Below, in pieces: positions 56,722-64,000 of a stretch of DNA of 64,000 nucleotides. How positions within the stretch are numbered: position 1 is the stretch's first letter; each line of letters starts with the position of its first letter. The position numbers and the translations under genes were made by a program. Source of the stretch: Saprospiraceae bacterium (GTDB lineage: Bacteria > Bacteroidota > Bacteroidia > Chitinophagales > Saprospiraceae); contig JADKGD010000017.1 of assembly GCA_016717145.1 (NCBI GenBank), positions 62,001 to 126,000 on the forward strand. Direction: 5' to 3'. The notes beneath the pieces were generated by a model. That model did no database searches. It had not been told where the DNA came from and was given only the letters and a program-made list of their open reading frames with translations.

Positions 56722-59700
56722 TTATTTTTTATCCGGCCATCTGCCTGGTGTATAAGGGGCTTTATTTTTATTCAGTTCAGCTTCTATGGCTTCAACGGCT
56801 GAACCCAGAGATTTTATCTTCGGGTAAACTTCATTATATTGTTTTACTGCAATATTAAAAGAGTTGTTAAAAGATTCCGGGATCTCAGATGTAGAGTTCC
56901 AAATGCTATTTGCTATGCCGCCAATGCGATCATTAATCGATGATTTTGTTTCAAACTCTCTGCTTGATCTTGTTCTGTCACCAAACAGTGCGGTTTTTAA
57001 AGGTTCAAGGTCTTTATATGCAGCATACGTTTTTGACAGTAAATCAGATGCAGGAGCTGACATGTCCAATATGGCCAATTCGGCATTCTTTATCCTTTCT
57101 TCAAGTTTGCCAAGTAAGTCATTGGATGCGCTGAGTTCTCTGCTTACATCGCTCACTTTTTTGTAAAATGCGACATTTAAAGCCATATCTTTTGATGGCA
57201 GACTGGATTGATTGAGTAGATTTATTGCGAATACTTTAGAGTCTGATATTGGCGTTAATACCCCATCGTGATACTTGGCCATGGAAATTTTATAATTCCC
57301 AGGCATTGCCAGATGCCCTTGTGGACCTGAGCCAAACAACTGATCCGGTGCAGGCGTAAATCGACCTACAACGGCATCGTCAGGAGCAAACCTTAAATCC
57401 CAGGTTATTCTGTGCAGACCTTTGGAGGCAGGAGTTTTGATGTGTCTTACCACAAGTCCGGCATCATCAGTTATAGTAAACAATATAAATGGTTCGACTT
57501 GGTTGTCTTCCAGACTAAGGCTGTCTAATGTGGGGTAAAAAACTTTTTCTTTCTTTTCGTATGCGATTTTTTCTTTTTCTTTTCTTAAGTCTTTGAGTTT
57601 TTTGATATCATCTTTTAAATAATAAGTAAACACAGCACCCATTTCAGGATTTGGTGTGCTGTAGTAACTACTGCCTAAATGTCCTTTGTCTCTTAAACCA
57701 AGGGGCAAACGAGGTATAAACATTAGGGCATCTTTGACCGGACAAATAAAAGCTTCCTTTTTGAGATCTTCTTTTTTAATATTCCTAAGCGGTGTATAAT
57801 CATCAAGTACATAAAATCCCCGACCAAATGTGGCTAAAACAAGGTCATTTTCACGTTTTTGGATTTCAATATCCCGAACAGCAACAGTAGGTAGACCTGC
57901 AGCCAACTTTATCCAGTTGCTTCCACCATTCGAACTAAAATAACAACCGAATTCAGTACCCACAAACAATAGATCTTTATCTACATGATCTTCTGCTATG
58001 GTATACACACTACCTCTTACCGGAAGGTCAGATGAAATATTTTTCCATGTTTGCCCGGCATCTGAAGTCTTAAGGACATAGGGTTTAAAATCTCCGTATC
58101 TGTGGTGGTTAAAACAAACAAAGGCAGTATTTTTGTCATGATTTGAAGCAATGATCTGATGAACGTAACTTTGAGAAGGCACACCTGACAGGTTATCAAA
58201 TTTTGTCCAGCTTTTTCCTCCATCTGTCGTTAATTGTATTAAGCCATCATCGGTACCTACCCAAATAATATTTTCATCCATAACGGATTCAGCTATGCTT
58301 GTTGTTTGGCCATAAATATCTGTACTTTGGTTTTTTGCAACGGCATCAACTGACCATACCCTGCCCATTGCTTCCATCTTATTTCTATCCAGTTGTCTGG
58401 AAAGATCCGGGCTTATGATTTTCCAATTATTTCCTCGGTCGTCTGTGCGGAAAACTTTATTTGATCCGAAATACAATCTTTTGTTATCAAAATGGCTAAT
58501 AAGTAATGGTGCGTCCCAGTTCCATCTATATGCGTCTTCATTTTCTCCTTCTACAGGTTTGATAGGAAGATATTCTCCATTTTTTTTATCAAATCTGACA
58601 AGACCTCCATATTGACTTTGTGCATATATAATATTAGGATCGCTCTGGTCAACCTGGGTCTCGAATCCATCACCTTGAGATGTCACATACCAATCAGCAT
58701 TGGTGATACCATTTGCTGAAGTGGTACGACTAGGCCCACCAAGACTTAGGTTGTCCTGAGTTCCTCCATGAACCCCATAAAATGGATAATCATTATCTGT
58801 TGACACTTTATAAAATTGAGTGACAGGTAGATTTGATTTATAATCGTATGTTTTTGCATGATCAAATGTTTCATAAATCCCACCATCACATCCCACTAAT
58901 AAATGATTTGGGTCCTTTGGGTCAACCCAAATCGCATGATTGTCAATGTGTTTATTAATCTCTCCGAGATTTGATACTGTTTTGCCCCCATCATAACTTA
59001 CTTTGTAATAACTGTCAGTTATATAAATTTTATCTGAATTATGTGGGTCACAGCTTATTTCCTGATAATAGTTTCCTGAAGTAAAAGTACCACTACGTTT
59101 TTCCCAGCTGGCTCCTTTATTTGTTGACCGGTAAATACCACCCTTACTATCTTTTGCTTCTACAATTGCAAATAAAATATCAGGATTTACAGTGCTGATG
59201 TCAAGACCAATCCTACCGATATCACCAGTTGGCAACCCGCCCTCTAGTTTACTCCAGGTGACTCCACTGTCAGTAGATTTATATAAGGCCGATTCCGGTC
59301 CACCTCCAATATAAGTGAATACTTTTCGCATACGCTGATGAAAAGCGGCATAAAGTACGCGATTATCTCTAGGGTCCATAACCAAATCATTACATCCTGT
59401 AAATGAACTGATAGTTTTAATGCAAGACCATGTTAATCCACCGTCTGTAGTTTTATACACTCCTCGTTCGCCGCCTTCAGTCCATACCGGGCCGTAGGCT
59501 GCAACATACACTATATTTGGGTCTTTTGGATCGATTATGATTTGTGAAATATGTTCAGAATTTTTAAGTCCCATATTTTTCCAGCTTGAACCTCCGTCAG
59601 AAGACTTATAGATGCCATCGCCATAAGCAACCGAGCGCTGATTGTTATTTTCACCGGTACCTACCCAAACATGACTTGCATTATTTGGATCAAGAGAAAC

Positions 59701-60030
59701 ACAGCCAATTGAATATGAACCTTCACCGTCAAAGACAGGACGATAGGTAACGCCTCGATTGGTTGTTTTCCAGACACCTCCCGAAGATGTGGCAACATAA
59801 TATTCGCTGCTATTATTGGGATTGACGGCAAAATCAGACACTCTTCCTGATGTAACTGCAGGACCTATGCTCCGAAAAGACAATGCAGAAAATAAGCCTG
59901 AATTATAAGGGTCTTCAATTTTTTCTACCTTTTTTTCTATTTTATTATCTTTGGTTTTTTGTGCATTGGAGACAATAGAGCAAATCAATACGCATAAAAT
60001 TAAAGTGGCTTTTATTGTTTTGGAAATCAT
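56722..60030 (-). CDS. large exported Asp-box (BNR / VPS10-like) beta-propeller protein
   Basis: 1,102 residues with a signal peptide (ending VSNAQ). The first 700 residues contain about nine Asp-box motifs (S/T-x-D/N-x-G-x-T/S-W): KSSDGGSSWKNM, KTTDGGLTWSCI, KSTDSGVTWSKL, RSTNKGASWEKR, DDRGNNWKII, TTDGGKSWTKF, KTSDAGQTWKNI, SSNGGSNWIKL. This is the sortilin/VPS10 and xyloglucanase-like ten-bladed propeller pattern. A C-terminal region (LGLRDKGHLGSSYYSTPNPE, then LHRITWDLRFAPDD) matches the extra Ig-like and helical parts seen in Bacteroidota VPS10-domain proteins. Such proteins are often annotated as glycosyl hydrolases, but no catalytic residues were identified and the ligand is unknown. 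No T9SS sorting domain was seen. Confidence 0.85.
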   Translation of the reverse strand: MISKTIKATLILCVLICSIVSNAQKTKDNKIEKKVEKIEDPYNSGLFSALSFRSIGPAVTSGRVSDFAVNPNNSSEYYVATSSGGVWKTTNRGVTYRPVFDGEGSYSIGCVSLDPNNASHVWVGTGENNNQRSVAYGDGIYKSSDGGSSWKNMGLKNSEHISQIIIDPKDPNIVYVAAYGPVWTEGGERGVYKTTDGGLTWSCIKTISSFTGCNDLVMDPRDNRVLYAAFHQRMRKVFTYIGGGPESALYKSTDSGVTWSKLEGGLPTGDIGRIGLDISTVNPDILFAIVEAKDSKGGIYRSTNKGASWEKRSGTFTSGNYYQEISCDPHNSDKIYITDSYYKVSYDGGKTVSNLGEINKHIDNHAIWVDPKDPNHLLVGCDGGIYETFDHAKTYDYKSNLPVTQFYKVSTDNDYPFYGVHGGTQDNLSLGGPSRTTSANGITNADWYVTSQGDGFETQVDQSDPNIIYAQSQYGGLVRFDKKNGEYLPIKPVEGENEDAYRWNWDAPLLISHFDNKRLYFGSNKVFRTDDRGNNWKIISPDLSRQLDRNKMEAMGRVWSVDAVAKNQSTDIYGQTTSIAESVMDENIIWVGTDDGLIQLTTDGGKSWTKFDNLSGVPSQSYVHQIIASNHDKNTAFVCFNHHRYGDFKPYVLKTSDAGQTWKNISSDLPVRGSVYTIAEDHVDKDLLFVGTEFGCYFSSNGGSNWIKLAAGLPTVAVRDIEIQKRENDLVLATFGRGFYVLDDYTPLRNIKKEDLKKEAFICPVKDALMFIPRLPLGLRDKGHLGSSYYSTPNPEMGAVFTYYLKDDIKKLKDLRKEKEKIAYEKKEKVFYPTLDSLSLEDNQVEPFILFTITDDAGLVVRHIKTPASKGLHRITWDLRFAPDDAVVGRFTPAPDQLFGSGPQGHLAMPGNYKISMAKYHDGVLTPISDSKVFAINLLNQSSLPSKDMALNVAFYKKVSDVSRELSASNDLLGKLEERIKNAELAILDMSAPASDLLSKTYAAYKDLEPLKTALFGDRTRSSREFETKSSINDRIGGIANSIWNSTSEIPESFNNSFNIAVKQYNEVYPKIKSLGSAVEAIEAELNKNKAPYTPGRWPDKK

Positions 60031-60279
60031 ATCTAATGTTTTAATTGTAAAATAACGGAGTGAAGATAATCATAATGTCCAAAAAATTGGTTTCATTCGT
60101 CTAAAATGAAAAAAAATCAATATATTTAAAGACAAAAATGATATAAACTTCGACAAAAAATGAAGTCTGGTCTATTCAAAAAGACGACGGACACCAAGCT
60201 TGAATTTTATTAAACCGATAATAAATAGAAAACTGCTACCTTGCGGGGTAAAATTAAAGATAAAACAGATACTTTATTT

Positions 60280-61260
60280 ATGTTTGGAGGATTGATATAT
60301 CTGGATGATTTTCAGGAAATTTGGATTAAACTTAAACAACGGGGAACAAATTTTATATTATCAAAATTTAATTTTAATTCGAATAAAAGAACGATTTCTG
60401 CTTTCAATACAAATTTTGAACATGCTAACTGGTGGATAATACCACATCTGAAACAAAGAATGAATGCTAAAATTTCGGGAGATATAAGTGTTGGTTATGA
60501 ACAATATGTTTCTGGTAAATATTTTGATCAAGATACTCCAAAAGTCATGATTTCCCTTGGTTGCGGTGCCGGTAGTCATGAAATAACTTTTGCAAATATA
60601 AATAAAACTTTGTCTGTAAATGGATATGATTTATCAGAACAGCTTATAAAAACTGCGAATTTAAAAGCTGAAAAAGAAGGACTAAAAAATGTTGACTTTT
60701 TAGTAGCTGATGTGTATAAATTATCGTTTGAAAATGAGTCTGTAGATTTTTTTTTGTTTAATGCGGCGTTGCACCATTTTAAGGATATCGAACATTTTAT
60801 CACTAATTCCATTTTGCCTGCCCTTAAAAAGGATGGATTGTTAATCATCAATGAATACGTTGGTCCAAACAGGATGCATTTTTCAAACCAACAAATTGCT
60901 TTTTGCAACGAAGTACTGGAAAAAAATGTTCCCGAATCTTTCCGTAAAATTTTATCAACCAATATATTAAAAAATAAAGTTTACAGACACGGCACCATTA
61001 GAATGACGATTTCTGATCCATCAGAATGTATTGATTCAGAAAACATCTTACCGGTCATTCATAAACATTTTAATATAGTGGAGGAAAAAGCACTCGGTGG
61101 TAACATTTTAATGCCCGTCTTAAAGCATATATCTCATCATTTTATAGATGGCGGAAAAGATTGTCTGGAACAACTTTGCAACATTGAAGACGAATATCTT
61201 AAATCAAACCCTTCACAATTTGTTTTTGGAATTTATACTAAAAATGATAACTATGATTAA
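60280..61260 (+). CDS. class I SAM-dependent methyltransferase
   Basis: About 326 residues from ATG 60280; the frame is open 13 codons earlier from a TTG at 60241. The SAM-binding motif I is MISLGCGAGSHEI, followed by an acidic residue in NGYDLSEQLI, VDFLVADVYKL and SVDFFLFNAALHHF, then LKKDGLLIINEYVG. The 80 N-terminal residues (NTNFEHANWWIIPHLKQRMN) resemble those of methyltransferases from polysaccharide or natural-product clusters. The substrate is unknown. The stop overlaps the start of the next methyltransferase, so the two are translationally coupled. Confidence 0.85.
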   Translation: MFGGLIYLDDFQEIWIKLKQRGTNFILSKFNFNSNKRTISAFNTNFEHANWWIIPHLKQRMNAKISGDISVGYEQYVSGKYFDQDTPKVMISLGCGAGSHEITFANINKTLSVNGYDLSEQLIKTANLKAEKEGLKNVDFLVADVYKLSFENESVDFFLFNAALHHFKDIEHFITNSILPALKKDGLLIINEYVGPNRMHFSNQQIAFCNEVLEKNVPESFRKILSTNILKNKVYRHGTIRMTISDPSECIDSENILPVIHKHFNIVEEKALGGNILMPVLKHISHHFIDGGKDCLEQLCNIEDEYLKSNPSQFVFGIYTKNDNYD

Positions 61261-62059
61261 TACAGGATACTTAACATTCATATTTAGAAAATTTGGCTTG
61301 ATCCATTTCACTGATAAAGTAAAATTCCTGATCAAAAAGAATGTTAATAGAATCAGGAATAAAAAATTCAAAGAAGGGCATCCAAATATTATATTGCCGC
61401 CTGATTATATGATGTTTGAAGCATTTAAATTGGATTACGAAAAGTACTATTATGGCGGCAAAGAAGTAGCTGAATGGGTAATAAATCTAGTGAAAAAATA
61501 TAAAAAGACTGAAAACATTCATATACTTGATTGGGGATGTGGCCCTGCCAGGGTAACCAGACATTTACCTGATTTGCTGGCAGGAAACTCATTTGTGTGT
61601 GGGACAGATTATAACAAAAAAACAATTGACTGGTGCGCTGAAAATGTGTCAAATGTTAACTTTGTGATCAACGGTATGGAGCCACCTCTTACATATGAGG
61701 CAAAAATGTTTGACGTAGTAATTAGTATTTCTATTTTTACCCATCTTTCTGAACAAAACCACAAAAATTGGATTGAAGAATTGTATAGAATTATCAAAAA
61801 TGATGGAATTTTGATCGTTACAACTGCCGGCAAAGCATTTTCAAAAGTATTGACAGCTGATGAAAAAGTGCTTTTCAACTCAGGAAAATTAGTTACAAGA
61901 TTACAGGCTAAAGAAGGCCATAGAGTTTTTGCTTCATTTCAACCGATATCTTATTTCAAAAATCTTATTTTGAATAAATTTTCCGTTTTGGAATTAAAAG
62001 AAGGAACTACAAAAAACTGGGGAATAGAACAGGATTATTGGGTATTGAAAAAAAACTGA
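61253..62059 (+). CDS. class I SAM-dependent methyltransferase, coupled to the preceding one
   Basis: About 268 residues from ATG 61253 (or 61244, three codons earlier); the start overlaps the stop of the previous gene (ATGATTAA). Motifs are HILDWGCGPARVTRHLP (motif I), FVCGTDYNKKTIDWC, FDVVISISIFTHLSEQNHKNWIEEL and IIKNDGILIVTTAG. It is a generic methyltransferase-11/25-type domain with an N-terminal basic helix (RKFGLIHFTDKVKFLIKKN). The pairing with another methyltransferase suggests both act on one substrate, perhaps a surface glycan, but no glycosyltransferase genes are adjacent in this window. Confidence 0.85.
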   Translation: MINTGYLTFIFRKFGLIHFTDKVKFLIKKNVNRIRNKKFKEGHPNIILPPDYMMFEAFKLDYEKYYYGGKEVAEWVINLVKKYKKTENIHILDWGCGPARVTRHLPDLLAGNSFVCGTDYNKKTIDWCAENVSNVNFVINGMEPPLTYEAKMFDVVISISIFTHLSEQNHKNWIEELYRIIKNDGILIVTTAGKAFSKVLTADEKVLFNSGKLVTRLQAKEGHRVFASFQPISYFKNLILNKFSVLELKEGTTKNWGIEQDYWVLKKN

Positions 62060-62112
62060 TTCAGCATATAAATTAGTATCCTGACGGATTTTCAAAAATA
62101 AGACGGCTGTAT

Positions 62113-63210
62113 TCAAACATTTTTTCTAGGGAAAAGATATAAATAATCCAGAAAATATAAAAATCGGACAGAAAAACTATTGGTCTGGGGGGATTCAAAT
62201 AAACCTGACAAATTTGACAGATAGTCACGTTGATATTGTCGGTCAGAATTGAGTATCTGGTTTTTCCATACAAATATAATATCACTGCCAGGAGCAAAAC
62301 GCCAGTTGTACTGAAGGTCGATATTAAATATGTTTACATTCCGGTCGTAAACTGCTTTTCCAATGTTGTCAAAACCATTGTAAGTCAACCTGTCTAAATA
62401 TCCATCTTCATTTAGTCTTCCAAATGATTGATATCTTACTTTGTCCCAGTAGTGGCGAATTCTTATATTTACATTCATCACACTATTAAAAGTAAATTTT
62501 CCGGATATGGAATTTTCGATAATAAGCCTGTTCCGAACACCCATTAAAATGTCATTGGTCTCTAAACCAGATATTGGCTCGGCATTAAATTTTTTATTTA
62601 CATAACCGGGTTCAGCATATATTTTTGTGATACTGGTTGATGAAAAAATGGAAAATTTATCATTAAACCTGATCCTCGGATTTATACCTAAAGTAAAGTT
62701 TTTTCTTGTGTTGGCATTAAAGTGGGTATAGCTAAAATTGATATCATAAGCAAATGCTTTGCGATAATCTGATGATACGAATCCACCTGCCTGATAATTC
62801 ACCGGAATGCTTAAAAATCTGCTAAAATCTATGGTACGGGGTTCGAAATAATCATAGCTGGTGACAGGAACCAGTCTGCTATTCAATCCCAAGGCAAATC
62901 TGGATTTCCAAAGGATAAAATTTGATAGATTTATAGCATACTCAGTAAACGAATTTGGTTTGAATAAAAGTGCATAAACAGTGCTGCCGGTAAAGCGATA
63001 CTGTTGTATTTTCTGATTTTTTGGCTTGTACTGTGTATATCCGCCTGCAATACCAATAAATTTTTTGTTGGGGCTGTAATTAAAGCCCATGTCATTTGGG
63101 TCGTAGTTGTCCGATTCGATACCATGATAAATTCTATAGGTTACATTTCCACTTATTTTACCTAAAGAAATATTATAAGAATGGCCTAAATCTGTTGATT
63201 CAGTATATAT
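62113..63210 (-). CDS. DUF5916 outer-membrane protein, C-terminal fragment
   Basis: This frame is open from about 63210 (IYTESTDLGHSYNISLGK) to the stop at 62113; the first ATG is at 63090. It is a run of amphipathic beta-strands with aromatic ends (RFALGLNSRLVPVTSYDYFEPR, YSYTHFNANTRKNFTLGINPR) and the closing DYLSNLSGLFESPQTNSFSVRFLYFLDYLYL, which is typical of DUF5916 proteins. These have an N-terminal carbohydrate-binding-like domain and a predicted barrel. A missing base in the T run at 63210-63214 separates it from the upstream part. Function unknown. Confidence 0.82.
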   Translation of the reverse strand: MYTESTDLGHSYNISLGKISGNVTYRIYHGIESDNYDPNDMGFNYSPNKKFIGIAGGYTQYKPKNQKIQQYRFTGSTVYALLFKPNSFTEYAINLSNFILWKSRFALGLNSRLVPVTSYDYFEPRTIDFSRFLSIPVNYQAGGFVSSDYRKAFAYDINFSYTHFNANTRKNFTLGINPRIRFNDKFSIFSSTSITKIYAEPGYVNKKFNAEPISGLETNDILMGVRNRLIIENSISGKFTFNSVMNVNIRIRHYWDKVRYQSFGRLNEDGYLDRLTYNGFDNIGKAVYDRNVNIFNIDLQYNWRFAPGSDIIFVWKNQILNSDRQYQRDYLSNLSGLFESPQTNSFSVRFLYFLDYLYLFPRKNV

Positions 63211-64000
63211 TTTTGTGTTAGTACACCATTTCCTGATAACCCAAATTGTTGGTTCTTGGTTTTTAAATTAAAAAACGATCCGGTAACATTAGCATCATAA
63301 TCACTGCCATTCCTCAGAACGTTTGTATTTATAAAACTTATAGAAGAATTGTTTTTTAGATTTTGGTCTATTACAAACACATTGTAATTTGTAATGGGGT
63401 TTGTATTAATGTTTCTTTCTTTCCCATCTTCAGCTCTGATCAATGCGAATGACTCACCTACGATGGCATTAAACACGCCAATTCCCGTACCTCCGGCATT
63501 CCTTCCGGAGATTTTTGTAGCATTAAAAAGTTGGGTTACATCAGGATTTTTTATAATTTTTTCTCCTCCATTTAACTTATTGCCAACGTCAGAATAATGT
63601 AATGGTAGTCCCCCAACTCTCCTCGAATAAAATAACCGCCCACGATTAAATAATTCTGTACCTTCTGTAAAAAACTGCCTGTTTTCTTCAAAAAAAACTT
63701 CAAAAGGCCCAAGGTTTAATACTTGTTTATCAGAAATTACCTGTCCAAAATCCGGAACTATTGTCATATCCAAGGTATAAGCATCATTAAGACCATACTT
63801 AAGGTCAAGTCCGGCACTATATGCTGTGCCGGATGAAAGTTTATTATCTGCCAGATTAGGATCATAGCTTGATTTAACATATCCTGAAACATACGGGGTA
63901 AGTGATAACCTTACGGGAGATTTAATATTTTCCAGATGTGTGACTTTTCCCGATTGTTGGACCCAACCGCTGATCAGAGGATCAATAGGGCTCCAATTTG
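63186..64000 (-). CDS. DUF5916 outer-membrane protein, middle part (gene starts beyond the window)
   Basis: Open to the right-hand edge of the window with no stop; residues read NWSPIDPLISGWVQQSG at the edge, then SYDPNLADNKLSSGTAYSAG and YTLDMTIVPDFGQVISDKQVLN. The stretch DFGQV, then NLGPFEVFFEENRQFFTEGTELF, then LFYSRRVGG is the hallmark of DUF5916 family proteins. The frame ends at 63186 shortly after the homopolymer break at 63210-63214. Restoring one base joins LTQK to IYTESTDLGHSYN of the C-terminal part. Met at 63773 is internal. Confidence 0.85.
   Translation of the reverse strand, partial: NWSPIDPLISGWVQQSGKVTHLENIKSPVRLSLTPYVSGYVKSSYDPNLADNKLSSGTAYSAGLDLKYGLNDAYTLDMTIVPDFGQVISDKQVLNLGPFEVFFEENRQFFTEGTELFNRGRLFYSRRVGGLPLHYSDVGNKLNGGEKIIKNPDVTQLFNATKISGRNAGGTGIGVFNAIVGESFALIRAEDGKERNINTNPITNYNVFVIDQNLKNNSSISFINTNVLRNGSDYDANVTGSFFNLKTKNQQFGLSGNGVLTQKYILNQQI

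Overview
The window comes from an AT-rich Bacteroidota chromosome, most likely a gliding, Saprospiria-type bacterium. This rests on type IX secretion (T9SS) C-terminal sorting domains of both kinds, a GldE-like CNNM/CorC protein, a Bacteroidota LptC, a DUF5916 outer-membrane protein and repeated TAnnTTTG promoter-like boxes. No rRNA, tRNA, CRISPR array, transposase or phage gene was seen.

Layout. 1-2.2 kb: end of lemA and its usual partner, a DUF2207 membrane protein split by a frameshift. 2.3-3.8 kb: an unrecognised exported protein (minus strand). 4.1-8.6 kb: amino-acid catabolism genes (FTCD, an ALDH7-type dehydrogenase, a class I aminotransferase). 8.6-9.3 kb: a YhhN-type lysoplasmalogenase. 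9.3-37.4 kb: two giant surface-protein genes in tandem. The first carries 15 DUF11 repeats and 4 SdrD-B-like repeats. The second is dominated by about 50 head-to-tail copies of a 249-bp (83-residue) cysteine-rich HYR-like unit. Both end with an almost identical 1.3-kb module holding SdrD-B repeats, an FN3-like domain, a T9SS sorting domain and a terminator. 37.5-39.6 kb: iscS-iscU-iscA (minus). 39.8-43.9 kb: a T9SS type B protein, lptC and a gldE-like gene, closely spaced (minus). 44.1-49.7 kb: a large PKD-repeat T9SS type B protein, split by a frameshift. 50.2-52.7 kb: class A penicillin-binding protein. 52.8-53.3 kb: a small lipoprotein gene plus a decayed copy of its 5' end. 53.6-55.6 kb: rsmI and an M16 zinc peptidase. 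55.7-60.0 kb: an exported protein of unknown role and a large Asp-box (BNR/VPS10-like) protein. 60.3-62.1 kb: two overlapping SAM methyltransferases. 62.1-64 kb: a DUF5916 protein, frameshifted and running out of the window.

How the genes work together. At least four large proteins look destined for the cell surface through T9SS, alongside a GldE-like protein, LPS transport and a peptidoglycan synthase. This fits a gliding or adhesive cell envelope. If its reading frame were intact, the second giant gene would encode about 5,550 residues, in the size class of the gliding adhesin SprB.

Caution. Single-base frame breaks in short homopolymers occur in several unrelated genes (about 1276, 45369, 63212, perhaps 20600), and many indels sit in the repeat array. 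A long-read assembly with residual errors is a serious alternative to true gene decay, and the repeat copy number should be treated as provisional.
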